DNA of 64,000 nt from Pachysolen tannophilus NRRL Y-2460 (taxonomy: Eukaryota > Ascomycota > Pichiomycetes > Alaninales > Pachysolenaceae), in the NCBI GenBank assembly GCA_001661245.1, contig KV454015.1, positions 670,924 through 734,923 of the forward strand, given 5' to 3'. Every line of letters begins with the position of its first letter. Position 1 is the stretch's first letter. This document shows, one piece after another, positions 21,024 through 30,580 of the stretch. Under the pieces are notes generated by a model. It saw nothing but the letters and a program-made list of their open reading frames with translations, was not told the origin of the DNA and did not search any database. The position numbers were made by a program, and so were the translations under genes.

Positions 21024-22195
21024 AAAAGGAGGAAAGAAAGAAAGAAAGAGACTATACTACATACTACAATTTATTAGTTTGTAAAATTGGTTGGTTTTCA
21101 TCATTTTCTGTTATTGTGTGTTTTTTTTTTTTTTTTTNNNNNNNNNNNNNNNNNNNNNNNNNNNNNNNNNNNNNNNNNNNNNNNNNNNNNNNNNNNNNNN
21201 NNNNNNNNNNNNNNNNNNNNNNNNNNNNNNNNNNNNNNNNNNNNNNNNNNNNNNNNNNNNNNNNNNNNNNNNNNNNNNNNNNNNNNNNNNNNNNNNNNNN
21301 NNNNNNNNNNNNNNNNNNNNNNNNNNNNNNNNNNNNNNNNNNNNNNNNNNNNNNNNNNNNNNNNNNNNNNNNNNNNNNNNNNNNNNNNNNNNNNNNNNNN
21401 NNNNNNNNNNNNNNNNNNNNNNNNNNNNNNNNNNNNNNNNNNNNNNNNNNNNNNNNNNNNNNNNNNNNNNNNNNNNNNNNNNNNNNNNNNNNNNNNNNNN
21501 NNNNNNNNNNNNNNNNNNNNNNNNNNNNNNNNNNNNNNNNNNNNNNNNNNNNNNNNNNNNNNNNNNNNNNNNNNNNNNNNNNNNNNNNNNNNNNNNNNNN
21601 NNNNNNNNNNNNNNNNNNNATGCCGTTTTATTTAGTTTTTTTTTATTTTATTTTTATTTTCTTTCTTTTTGTTTTTTTTCTTACCTTGCCTTGCCTTTTT
21701 TGCCTTGTTTATTCAGCTTTTCAAATCTTCATTTTTATACGTAATTAATACTTTTGGATTTATATATATCTTTTTTTTTTTTTTTTTTTTTTTTTATTAC
21801 TATTATTATTATTATTATTCGAAAAGAAGCTAAGGAAAAAACAAAAAAAAAAAAAAATTAAATAAAGAATTTATTACAATTGAGTGGTTTTAATATATAA
21901 AGAGGTCTAGATCTTATAATGAGACGTTTCTCATACTTAGATTTTTAAATTAAGTGTAGAAAGTTGTTGATGTTTTTCAATAGTGTTTGCTCCGACCAAT
22001 TTTTTTTAATTTTTTTTAATTTTTTTTTTTTTTTGTAGCTTCGCCTGGAAATAAGCCAATCTACACATTTACGTAACATAACATAATATAACATAAGTAA
22101 GTCGGTTTTTATTCCCAAATAATCTAGAATTTAATTAATAATAATAAAATAAATTAACAATATTAACAATATTAACAATATTAAATAATAAAAGA
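20938..22195. other. Intergenic RHO1-IES6 containing the assembly gap
   Basis: No gene is visible. Just after RHO1 there are AAAAGC repeats near 20960-20985, a run of more than 30 A residues and GAAA repeats. After the gap there are T-rich and ATT-repeat tracts and a tandem AACAATATT repeat at about 22155-22182 before IES6. Confidence 0.5.
21138..21619. other. Assembly gap (482 N)
   Basis: A run of N from 21138 to 21619 follows a run of 17 T residues. The flanking homopolymers probably stopped the assembly. The true length and content are unknown, and open frames spanning it are meaningless. Confidence 0.98.
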
Positions 22196-22588
22196 ATGTC
22201 TTTAGTGATAGATTTAGTTGAAATATCAGATTTAACTACAAGACCACAAGTTTTCAAAAATCCTAATTGGAGATCTCCTACAAGAAGACATAAACCTTTA
22301 AAAAATTTATTATCAGATGAACAGAAAAGAATTAATTTACTAAATCAAGATCCAGATAAAAAACTGAATTTCCCCAATAATGTTAATTATTTTTCAATTC
22401 AACTGCCACCTTCATTAAAACCTGGTAAAAATTATTGTGATATTACAGGATTACCAAGCAATTATAAAGCACCTTCTAGTGGATTAAAATTTTATAATTT
22501 AGAAGTTTATGAAATTGTTAAAAATATGACTGCTGGTATAGATCAGCAATATTTAGCATTAAGAAATGCAAATGTGGTGCTACGTTAA
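22196..22588 (+). CDS. IES6: INO80 chromatin-remodelling complex subunit Ies6
   Basis: The 130-residue protein matches Ies6, a nuclear subunit of the INO80 remodeller that binds the Arp5 module. It carries a YL1 C-terminal-type domain at residues 80-118, with KNYCDITGLPSNYKAPSSG followed by LKFYNLEVYEIVKNM. The N-terminal segment FKNPNWRSPTRRHKPLKNLL is also typical of Ies6 and binds nucleic acid or partner subunits in the family. Size is a little shorter than S. cerevisiae Ies6 (166). TCA17 lies convergently downstream; both are chromosome V genes in S. cerevisiae. Confidence 0.92.
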   Translation: MSLVIDLVEISDLTTRPQVFKNPNWRSPTRRHKPLKNLLSDEQKRINLLNQDPDKKLNFPNNVNYFSIQLPPSLKPGKNYCDITGLPSNYKAPSSGLKFYNLEVYEIVKNMTAGIDQQYLALRNANVVLR

Positions 22589-22652
22589 AAGTTTATTAAT
22601 TTACATATATATATATATATAAATATATTAATACCTAATTGAAATGTTTTAT

Positions 22653-23466
22653 TTATGAACTATTCCAATCCGTAACTATTCTCTTGATAGATTCACTAAA
22701 TTTAAGATTATCAATACCTCCTTCATCCAATCCTCCATTTTTATTTCCTGTTTTGTCCTCTAATTGATATTGTTGATAGAATGGATTGGATATAAGTTTA
22801 ATATATGTCCTGTGGATTTGTCTGAATAACTTTAAATATATATAAAAAAAAAAAAAAAAGAGATAAATTGTTAGTAATTAAATTCAATTTTTTGAAAAAA
22901 AAAATTTAAATAGCTGTTTTCACTTACTGGATATAGTACATCACTAATGTTTTCCTTTGCAGAACTACCCAATACCACTTTAAATCCTGTACTTGTTGCG
23001 TACCCATAAACAGCAATACCATCCTGTATGAATAACAAATTTTTATTTGTATTTTCTTCAGAGTCATAAAATGGTGACTCAAAAATATCTAATGCCATAT
23101 GTGATAAAAAATTATATTTTAATAATTCATTTGAAGATGATTTCCCATCCAATAAAGATAAATCATTTTCAATTCCTTCTTGTTTCAGTAAATAGTCTTG
23201 AACAGTTGATGTTTCATCATCTTCCGATACACTTTTTTTTTTATCAACTGGATTTTCTGACTCAACTCCAGTTTCTTCATCAATTTGACGATCTATCGAA
23301 TTATCTAAAGATTCATAAGGGAAAAAATGTTGTATATACAATGGGCGATTCTTGTTAAAAAAAAATCTTGTCAGTAATTCCAACACATTTAATAACTAAT
23401 AAACCTTGCACATTTTTTACTCACATCTTTAGATATCAATGATACAAAATATATTTTTGAAGACAT
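22653..23466 (-). CDS. TCA17: TRAPP-associated sedlin-family protein Tca17, three exons
   Basis: The spliced product has 213 residues and belongs to the sedlin/TRAPPC2L family that helps assemble the TRAPPII vesicle-tethering complex at the Golgi. Minus-strand exons are 23466-23425, 23350-22928 and 22829-22653. Intron 1 has GTGAGT, a TACTGAC branch and an AACAAG acceptor; intron 2 has GTAAGT, TACTAAC (complement of 22870-22876) and AAAG. The first exon encodes MSSKIYFVSLISKD, the usual N-terminal strand. Exon 2 has an acidic insertion, then LKYNFLSHMALDIFES and QDGIAVYGYATSTGFKVVLG, aligning with Tca17. Exon 3 gives the closing helix with LFRQIHRTYIKL. Confidence 0.87.
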
Positions 23467-23640
23467 ATCAATTCTTTTTCTTCTTTAATGTCTACTATTC
23501 ATATACACATACAATCAGTGTTTTATAAACAAGTTCAGTTTTCTTATATATAAACGAATTAAAAATATACTATTTTGGTCTATATACACACTACCTCTGG
23601 GCATTTAATTATTCTTTTCAAATCCATCATCATGTTTGAT

Positions 23641-24021
23641 TTAATTTTCATTTTGTTGGAAATATTGGTCTATGGAGCTCCCCAAATAAATCTTTAATTG
23701 CTTCTTTGTTGCGGGAAAAATCTTACATTTCACCATTGGATTTCCAGCTTTTTCATAGGCTTGGAATCTATGACAACCACCAAATGCAAAATAATAACTT
23801 TTACCATTTTCTCTAACCATCATAACATCAATTGGTGGTAATTCACCCGCAGTAATATCTTCTATATTACTACATGTTGCTGAAACCAGAGGGATACCTT
23901 TCAAAGTTGATACCATTGAGTCTATCTTGGAATAATCTAAAACCGGAGGAATAGGTCTCTTAATTTCAGAAAGCGGTAAGTAAGAAATTTTTGCTATGTT
24001 TCCTGACTGAATTGATGACAT
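23641..24021 (-). CDS. SRX1: Sulfiredoxin
   Basis: The 126-residue enzyme reduces the sulfinic form of 2-Cys peroxiredoxins using ATP, in the cytosol. The catalytic FGGCHRFQAYEKAG segment, with its conserved Cys and Arg, is near residue 80. The N-terminal IPLSEIKRP-like segment and LPPIDVMMVRE strand, and the C-terminal YLGSSID, match the S. cerevisiae protein (127 residues). An in-frame CTG falls at a position where S. cerevisiae has Thr (KGIPx), which bears on genetic-code decoding. The start ATG precedes a normal family N-terminus. Confidence 0.94.
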   Translation of the reverse strand: MSSIQSGNIAKISYLPLSEIKRPIPPVLDYSKIDSMVSTLKGIPLVSATCSNIEDITAGELPPIDVMMVRENGKSYYFAFGGCHRFQAYEKAGNPMVKCKIFPATKKQLKIYLGSSIDQYFQQNEN

Positions 24022-24897
24022 GTTTCTCTATGATTAATATGACTATTATTCTACTTTAACTTGTAAAATTGATTAATTATATAAAAAAAAAAAAGAAGTA
24101 AAGTTTGTTTTCATATATATATATATATATATATATGATTTGGTCATATGTATCATTAATCATAATGGCCGTATCGGAGCATCTCTTTTTCTTTCTTTTT
24201 GCCCTCTTTTCTTACTGATCTTTTAGATAAAGAAAAAGTGATTTCAAATAGCAAAGACTTCTAGAAACTATGGAATTACCCTTTTTGGAACATATTGAAT
24301 GTTATGTGCTATGTGTTGTGTGTTACACGACTTTGCATATGTTTAGTACTAAAATTGACGCGTAGAATATTTAATACCTTTTGAATCTTGCGTTTTGGTG
24401 GTGGGGGAAGGAAGGGGAGGAAGAATATAAGGGTGGTTAATTAAGTCAAAAGAAAAAGGTTTCCCTGCAAAAAAACTATGAGAGATAAAAAAAGAAAACT
24501 CACTTTGCATGATTAAGCATGATTTGAAATGAATAATTTTCTTTTGAAATACTAGAGCTGTTTAATATAGAGTTGTTTGAGGAATGAAAACTTTGAGAAT
24601 ATGGGAAAGAGTAAAAAACTTAAAATTGTATAAATATAATGACAATTGACTAGTTTAAAAGTTTGTTTGAAAATTTGAATTTATGAATTTTTATTATTAC
24701 TATTATAGTTATGAATATATTTCAAAAAATCGCGGTTTTCTTGTGTTTTAGTTTCTTTGATATTTTTCAAAAACTAAAAAAGCAGTATTACAACAAATAA
24801 ACAAAATGAAAATCTATAACTAAAAAAAAACACACACATACATATGAAAATATACATCAAAGAATACAACAAATATATGCAAAATCAAATCAGCCAA
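24022..24897. other. Intergenic, SRX1 upstream
   Basis: No gene is seen. The stretch is upstream of SRX1 and downstream of the PQ-loop transporter. A TA-repeat lies at about 24115-24136 and one CACGACT motif at 24326-24332. A G-rich patch (about 24397-24425) stands out in the AT-rich background. Confidence 0.5.
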
Positions 24898-26040
24898 TTA
24901 ATTTTGTGAAAAGACTTCATTATTTGTAGAAATAATGGCTTCTGAATCTAAATTTTCTGGATTATCTTTATAAAGGAAAAATTGTAAAAAAATTACGGCA
25001 TCCTCAAATACAGTACCAAACGATCCTATTAACCAAGAACAATTCAATTCTAAATATTTTAAATCTGATCTGTATAATATTATTTGAAGTGAGTAAGTAA
25101 TATTACCAATCGTAGAAAAAATGAAAAATAATAAACTTAAACCTTTACATGATTTCTTTGTGTAATTGTACCAAATCTGAGGTATTCTTGCCGATAAATA
25201 TAAAAAAGCCGAAAGGTACCCCAATACTTGAGGCCCAATTAATATATCCTCATCTGGTGGGTTAGTTAAAGATGGATCATCATTTCCAGAAGGTGGGGAT
25301 GATACGAAAAATCCAAAACAACCTGCACCAATAACAAATAAGATAGGAACAAGATATTTAACATAAATCGAGTATGATTCCGGTTCTAAAGCTATTGAGT
25401 TGATGGACGTTCTTCTTGATTTTTGGCTTGATCTTCTCCTATTACGTTCATTGTCAATTAAAGAACTAAATTCATTCAGTTGCAGCAGATCATGAATATG
25501 GTGTTGTGATTGCTGCTGATGGTGCTGATCATGGTGGGTAGCATTGGAACCATGAATATGATGGTGATGATGATGTTTATTATAAATCCGAGTATAGTAA
25601 ATATATGAAGATATTATTAATCCATCTGCAAAACAAAACCAGGCAGCTAAAAATATAACTTGAGGAAGTAAAGTAGCCCAAATAGATCCTATTAAATTTG
25701 TTAAATCTCCTAAAAACCACAATAGTATAAATTCAATTGATATACCTTCTGCACTTTTTAACCGCCATTGCTCTACTAGTTGTGGAACCAATAACACTAT
25801 CCAACAAGCAATACTGAATAATTAACAAAAAAAAAAAAAAAAAAAAAGAAAAAGTTAGCGACATTCCAAGAATAAAAACCACAAAACTTTACCACTGCAT
25901 TCCTTTTTTTTAAAAAAAAATACTTACGACGTTGATCCAGCAAGTCCAGATAGCTCTGACCTCAATGGCCCCGGCGTAGTTGTATCAAGAGTATTGGTTA
26001 AAAAAGCATTATACGCTAATGAGATGAGTAATGACGCCAT
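24898..26040 (-). CDS. PQ-loop vacuolar basic amino acid transporter (Ypq family), one intron
   Basis: The 342-residue protein belongs to the Ypq1/Ypq2/Rtc2 group of seven-helix PQ-loop transporters that export cationic amino acids across the vacuolar membrane. Exon 1 is 26040-25928 and exon 2 is 25813-24898; the intron has a GTAAGT donor, a CGCTAAC branch-like site and a TTCAG acceptor and completes the Ser codon before IACWIVLLVPQ. Both PQ motifs are visible: LLVPQLVEQW near residue 48 and SARIPQIWYNYTKKS near residue 247. The loop at about residues 118-149 is very His/Gln-rich, which is unusual. Which of the three S. cerevisiae paralogs is closest cannot be decided here. Confidence 0.87.
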
Positions 26041-26638
26041 GACGTAAATATTTGTATTGAAGAATCGCTGCGAATAAATAGTACAACTTCTTTTTCTTTT
26101 ATTCTTTTTTTTTTTCTTTCTCACAACTTTTTAACTTTAAGCGGTCTTTTTAATTTTTAATTTTTCTTCAATAGCAGCAATTTTTAATATCAAAGTTGTA
26201 TCCCGCTGTTCACTTTATGTGAAGAATTAATTTCTATACTTATTGTACCATTTATCTGGTGAGTAGTAACCCTTTTATTCGGAATTTTATTCAACTTCCC
26301 AATTTAGCCATTTTAAGTAACTAAATTCATTTGGGAAGTCAAAATAAAATTTACCCAAAACGGAAATTAATATTAATATTAATTTTTTTTTCTTTCTTTC
26401 TTTCTTTCTGTTTGTTAGCCAGAAGGTAGTGTACTCTCAATCTATTTTTTACTTGCTTCAAATAATTCTGCCAAAATCCAGAATGACCGTAAAAACCATT
26501 TCATACATATTTCGTCATAGCAGCTTCCTATCTTTCAGTCCCTTTTTCTGTTTCTTATTGATATTAACTGATAAACGAATATTTCAAACTTGTATATCGA
26601 AGTATCCAGTAAATATTAGAAATTTTAAAATTGAAAGA
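26041..26638. promoter_or_regulatory. Divergent promoter region, PQ-loop gene / RPL8
   Basis: The flanking genes diverge from this 600-base stretch, which contains TTAATA repeats and a TTTC repeat near 26390-26410. No Tbf1 or CACGTG site was recognised. An open plus-strand frame at 26429-26656 overlaps the RPL8 first exon and is not supported as a gene. Confidence 0.45.
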
Positions 26639-27735
26639 ATGCCAGTGAGTATTTGAAAATGAATTTTTTTTATTTGTTCAAATGAAAGATTTACCGAAAG
26701 ATCCAAAGATATTAGATAGTTTCCCCCCTTTACAGTTGCATAATTACAAATATTATGTCGTTGGTTCTTTATCTGTATATGGTTTTTAATTTGCAAATGT
26801 GTACTGCTTTTTGTTAAACAGACTATGTTTTGATATGGATATGGATACTATCGGGGCTGTATCTTTTAAACTGTTTTAAAAGTCATTCTTTTCCTATATT
26901 TAACAACTATGAAAACTAACATTTTTTTCCAAAAAAAAAAATTAAATCAATTAAACAGCCTTCAAAGAAAGTTGCACCAGCTCCTTTTTCATCAAAATCT
27001 GCCACTAAAAAGGGCCCAAAAAATCCTTTATTGGAATCAACTCCAAAAAGTTTTGGTATTGGACAATCAATTCAACCTGCAAGAAATTTGCATAGGTTTG
27101 TTAAATGGCCGGAATATGTCCGATTACAAAGGCAAAAAAAGATTTTGGCGTCTAGATTGAAAGTTCCACCTGCAATTGCTCAATTTGCAAATACTTTGGA
27201 TAAGAACACTGCCACTCAAACGATCAAGTTATTTAGTAAGTATAGACCTGAGACCCGTATTGAAAAGAAGGAAAGATTGGTCAAAGAAGCAGCTGCAATT
27301 GCGGAAGGTAAGAAAAAAGAAGAAGTTTCACCTAAACCAATTGTTATCAAATACGGTTTAAATCACGTTGTTGGTTTAATTGAAAACAAAAAAGCGAAAT
27401 TAGTTTTAATTGCTAATGATGTTGATCCAATTGAGTTGGTAGTCTTTTTACCGGCCCTATGTAGAAAGATGGGTGTTCCATATGCTATTATCAAAGGTAA
27501 GGCAAGATTAGGTGTTTTGGTTCACAAAAAGTCTTCGTCAGTTGCTGCTTTAACTGATGTCAGGCCAGAAGATGAAACCGCATTATCTAGTTTGGTCTCT
27601 ACAATCAATTCAGGTTTTATTGAAAAATACGAAGATAATAGAAGACATTGGGGTGGAGGTACGTTGGGTCCAAAAGCCCATGTTAAGAAAAGTAAAAAAG
27701 CAGATGCCTCTATTAAAGCAGCTGCTGCACCATAA
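26639..27735 (+). CDS. RPL8: Large-subunit ribosomal protein eL8 (Rpl8), one intron
   Basis: The spliced product has 260 residues and is a cytosolic 60S ribosomal protein. Exon 1 is only two codons (26639-26644, Met-Pro); the 314-base intron runs from a GTGAGT donor to a CAG acceptor at 26958, with an AACTAAC branch near 26914. Exon 2 (26959-27735) continues [10 protein letters not shown], matching the eukaryotic eL8 N-terminus. Strong family segments are [47 protein letters not shown] and [13 protein letters not shown]. Starting from downstream Met codons would cut off the conserved N-terminus. No snoRNA was recognised in the intron. Confidence 0.95.
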
Positions 27736-28572
27736 ATTAGCTTTATTTTCCGTATGAACTTAAATAAAAATTGTCTAGCGATGTAATAAAGTTGTAAAAT
27801 AAAAAAAACAAAAAATAGGTATTTAAGTAGTTTGACACACTTGCGGCTCACTATATGCAAATGCAATACTATGCTTCAAATGCATGTTGTTACGTTGCTA
27901 CATAAACTACAAATTACTGTCTATAGGGCAAATAACCCTAATTATTTTTTCTTAAAAAAAAACTGCCATTTTTAATGGCACGTAATACATATGTGACCGC
28001 TTTTTAGATTTTTTTTTTTTTTTCACCTTTCTCTCACCTCCTCCCCCATTTACTCTAAAACTTTTCAATTTAAAGTAATCATAACTATATCTAGAATAGG
28101 TTTTTGAAATTTCTTTTATTAAGCAAATCGAAATCAATATAGTTATTAGTAAGTATTTCGACACCATATAATAGATGTGATTTGGTAATTATCAAAGAGA
28201 CAAACTCCCTGAAACAGAAACGATTTATAATTTGAAAATAGAAGGTTTAGTTATTATTAAAGTTATTTTTTAAGAAAAGAAAAAAAAAAAAAAATGAGAA
28301 GAAGAGAATACCAATTTAAACCAAGATATTTATTCATTAAACAGCTTTGTTAATAATATAGTTTTTGAAAACTTGGAAAGAAAATTTGTCAATTTAACTA
28401 TAATTACTCCACTGTTTGTCTTTTTATTGGAAAGCTTTTGTTTTATAAGAAATATTAGGCAAAGAGAGTTCTTTTTTTTTCAAAGTTTTGTCATTTCATA
28501 ATTGCGCAATGGTATATATAAGATAATAATTCAGATTTGGAAATACTAACAATTTCTTTTTATTTTTAGAAA
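27736..28572. other. Intergenic, RPL8 to RPL29, with AACCCTAA motif
   Basis: This interval includes the RPL29 promoter and leader. AACCCTAA at 27934-27941 matches the Tbf1-type motif known from Candida ribosomal-protein promoters, although it lies about 630 bases before the RPL29 start codon. A small minus-strand open frame in the region looks non-coding. Confidence 0.4.
28149..28569 (+). other. Probable 5' leader intron of RPL29
   Basis: A perfect TACTAAC at 28544-28550 is followed by a T-rich tract and a TAG acceptor at 28567-28569, three bases before the RPL29 ATG at 28573. A GTAAGT donor at 28149-28154 would make a 421-base leader intron. A GTATAT at 28512 following an ATG could be an alternative donor, giving a tiny intron and two extra N-terminal residues. 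The acceptor and branch are convincing; the donor is not settled. Confidence 0.5.
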
Positions 28573-28758
28573 ATGGCTAAATCAAAGAACCATACCGCTC
28601 ATAACCAAACCAGAAAGGCTCACAGAAATGGTATTAAAAAGCCAAAGACCCACAGATACCCATCTTTAAAAGGTGTTGATCCAAAATTCAAACGTAACCA
28701 CAAACATGCTTTACATGGTACAGCCAAGGCTTTAGCTGCTGCTCGTGCTGCCAAATAA
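28573..28758 (+). CDS. RPL29: Large-subunit ribosomal protein eL29 (Rpl29)
   Basis: The 61-residue, very basic protein is the cytosolic 60S protein eL29. The whole N-terminal signature [20 protein letters not shown] is present, followed by [18 protein letters not shown] and an Ala-rich end. Length agrees with S. cerevisiae Rpl29 (59). GCT, AAG and CGT codons are commoner than in neighbouring genes, as expected for a highly expressed gene. Confidence 0.97.
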   Translation: MAKSKNHTAHNQTRKAHRNGIKKPKTHRYPSLKGVDPKFKRNHKHALHGTAKALAAARAAK

Positions 28759-29395
28759 GTTGATAAAGTTGTATGACTTCTTTTTTTTTTTCTATTTAAC
28801 TATGTACTGCCATATTAATGTTTTGTTTCCAAAAAAAAAGAAAAAGAAAATATATACTTTAGTTGTTAATGTGTTTTAAAATATAAAGAAAGAGGTATTT
28901 ATAAAGGCATTTGAACTTTGTAGAAGCTTTCATCTTTAAAATAAAGAAAACTCTCCATACATGCCTTTTCATACTAGTTGTTTCTGCTATTAGTCGTTTT
29001 CGAACGACCACGTACGACTACGTACGACCACGTCCTTTCAAATGTTGTATTCCTAATCCAGTAATTATTTAGTACACATTTTTTCTATTGCAATTTTTGT
29101 GCAAACCACAAAGACGATAGCAGAAGATGATATCTTTTGCAAATGCGATCTTTCCGCTGGAAATAAGTTTAATATCTTTATTGGCGCTTAATCACTTCAT
29201 TTAATTACTTGTAATTTTTTTTGTTTTAACTAATCGATTCTAAGTAACTTATAGGAGGAAATATCTTGTCTGGTTTTGAAATCAAATCTTCTTGAGTTTC
29301 ATTTCTATTGATCAAGTTTTTTTTTGGTTTTTCGAAATTATATACTTCTTGATTAATTTCTTTAGACTTATTATTTTGTAACAATTTGTTTAAAA
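28759..29395. promoter_or_regulatory. Intergenic with a three-unit 10-base tandem repeat
   Basis: No gene is seen. Three tandem 10-base units of the form ACGACyACGT lie at 29004-29033, about 365 bases upstream of the next start codon. The repeat is GC-richer than its surroundings and includes overlapping ACGT palindromes, so it may be a cluster of factor sites. Confidence 0.45.
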
Positions 29396-30253
29396 ATGAG
29401 TGAAGCTATTGTCACCAATTCTGTTAAGGATATTACTGGCAACATCAATAAAATGGTAATTAATACAAAAAGGGTTACCCCCTTTCGAGCATTTTAGGGA
29501 TCAAGAATCTAACTATTTTTAATTATTTTAAAAATTCTTTTTTCTTTTTTTTTTTAGCAACTTAACAAAGATCCAGTTGAAAGTGGCAAAGAAGGAGAAA
29601 CCGGTTCTAATGAAAAAAAATCTAAAGATGGCAAAGTTAAGCGTCGTAACTCAAAGTTTAAAAAATATTATTATGCAAACAGAAATAAACAGTCGGGTTC
29701 AAAACCATCATCTCCAAAAGTTTCTAAGGAGAACCAATTGAAAGAAGAGAATGTTAACCAAGCTGACCAAGCTAACCAAGCTGACCAGCCAGAACCAGCA
29801 ACTGAAGTAGCTATTGAAAATCCAACAAATGGTACAAATGTTCAAGATTCAACTTCTAAAATGACTAATCTTGAGACTTCAGAAAAAGATGCTGATGCTA
29901 AAGCTGAACAGACTTCCAGGGAAAATAAGAAAAAATATGGTCCAAGACGTCGTTATAGTTATTTCAGAAGAAAGCGTTACTCTAAGAAATCAGCTAAAGA
30001 TGAAGAACAAGATGTCCAAACTGCTGAAAAAGTACCAGATGAAGCTGATGAGGAAAATCAAGGAGAAAATCCAGTTGCTGAACCTAAAGAACAAAAAGAT
30101 GCAGATATCAAGGCTAACACTAATGGCAACGAAGCAGCAGCACCTGTTGAGCCAGCTGCTGCTGCCACTGCCGCTGTAGCAGAAACTAACGATGCATCAA
30201 AGCCAGCTGCTCAAAAAGAAGAAGAAGATGTTAAAGAAAAAAATGATGCTTAA
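29396..30253 (+). CDS. Unknown low-complexity basic/acidic protein, one intron
   Basis: I do not recognise this 251-residue product. Exon 1 (29396-29455) encodes MSEAIVTNSVKDITGNINKM; the intron 29456-29557 has a GTAATT donor, a TCTAAC branch-like site and a TTTTTAG acceptor; exon 2 runs 29558-30253. The protein alternates basic, aromatic patches (RRNSKFKKYYYANRNK and YGPRRRYSYFRRKRYSKK) with Glu/Ala/Gln-rich acidic stretches and ANQADQ repeats. The Arg/Tyr patches suggest RNA binding. It lies between RPL29 and MET10. The intron rests on a weaker donor but keeps the frame, and exon 1 supplies the only upstream ATG. Confidence 0.62.
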
Positions 30254-30580
30254 CGTTGATATCTAAGATGTGATGTTAATTTTATTTTCATTTTATTTAC
30301 TTTTTTGTTTTAAAATTTTCCTTTCCTAGATTATAATTGGAAATTCACTAAAAGTTGGTATCTTAAAAAAAAAAAAAAAAAAAAAAACCGATTTTATTAT
30401 ATTTCCTGAATTTTTTAAATTATTATGTTACTTTTAGAATAGAATTTTAATTTGCTTGAAATCAAGACATTGAAGTAAAACGAAGAATTGATTAAGATTT
30501 ATTCGATATTCTAGCCTAAAAATCTATGTACAATAGTAGCAAAAAAAGTAAGAAAAAAAAACGTATTTCTATAAAAGTGA
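30254..30580. other. Convergent intergenic region
   Basis: Two genes end here from opposite sides. The region is AT-rich with an A run near 30366-30387. No further feature is seen. Confidence 0.5.

Noticed and set aside
21087-21748. Open frames spanning the N run
   Set aside because: They consist of unknown bases and flanking T runs only.
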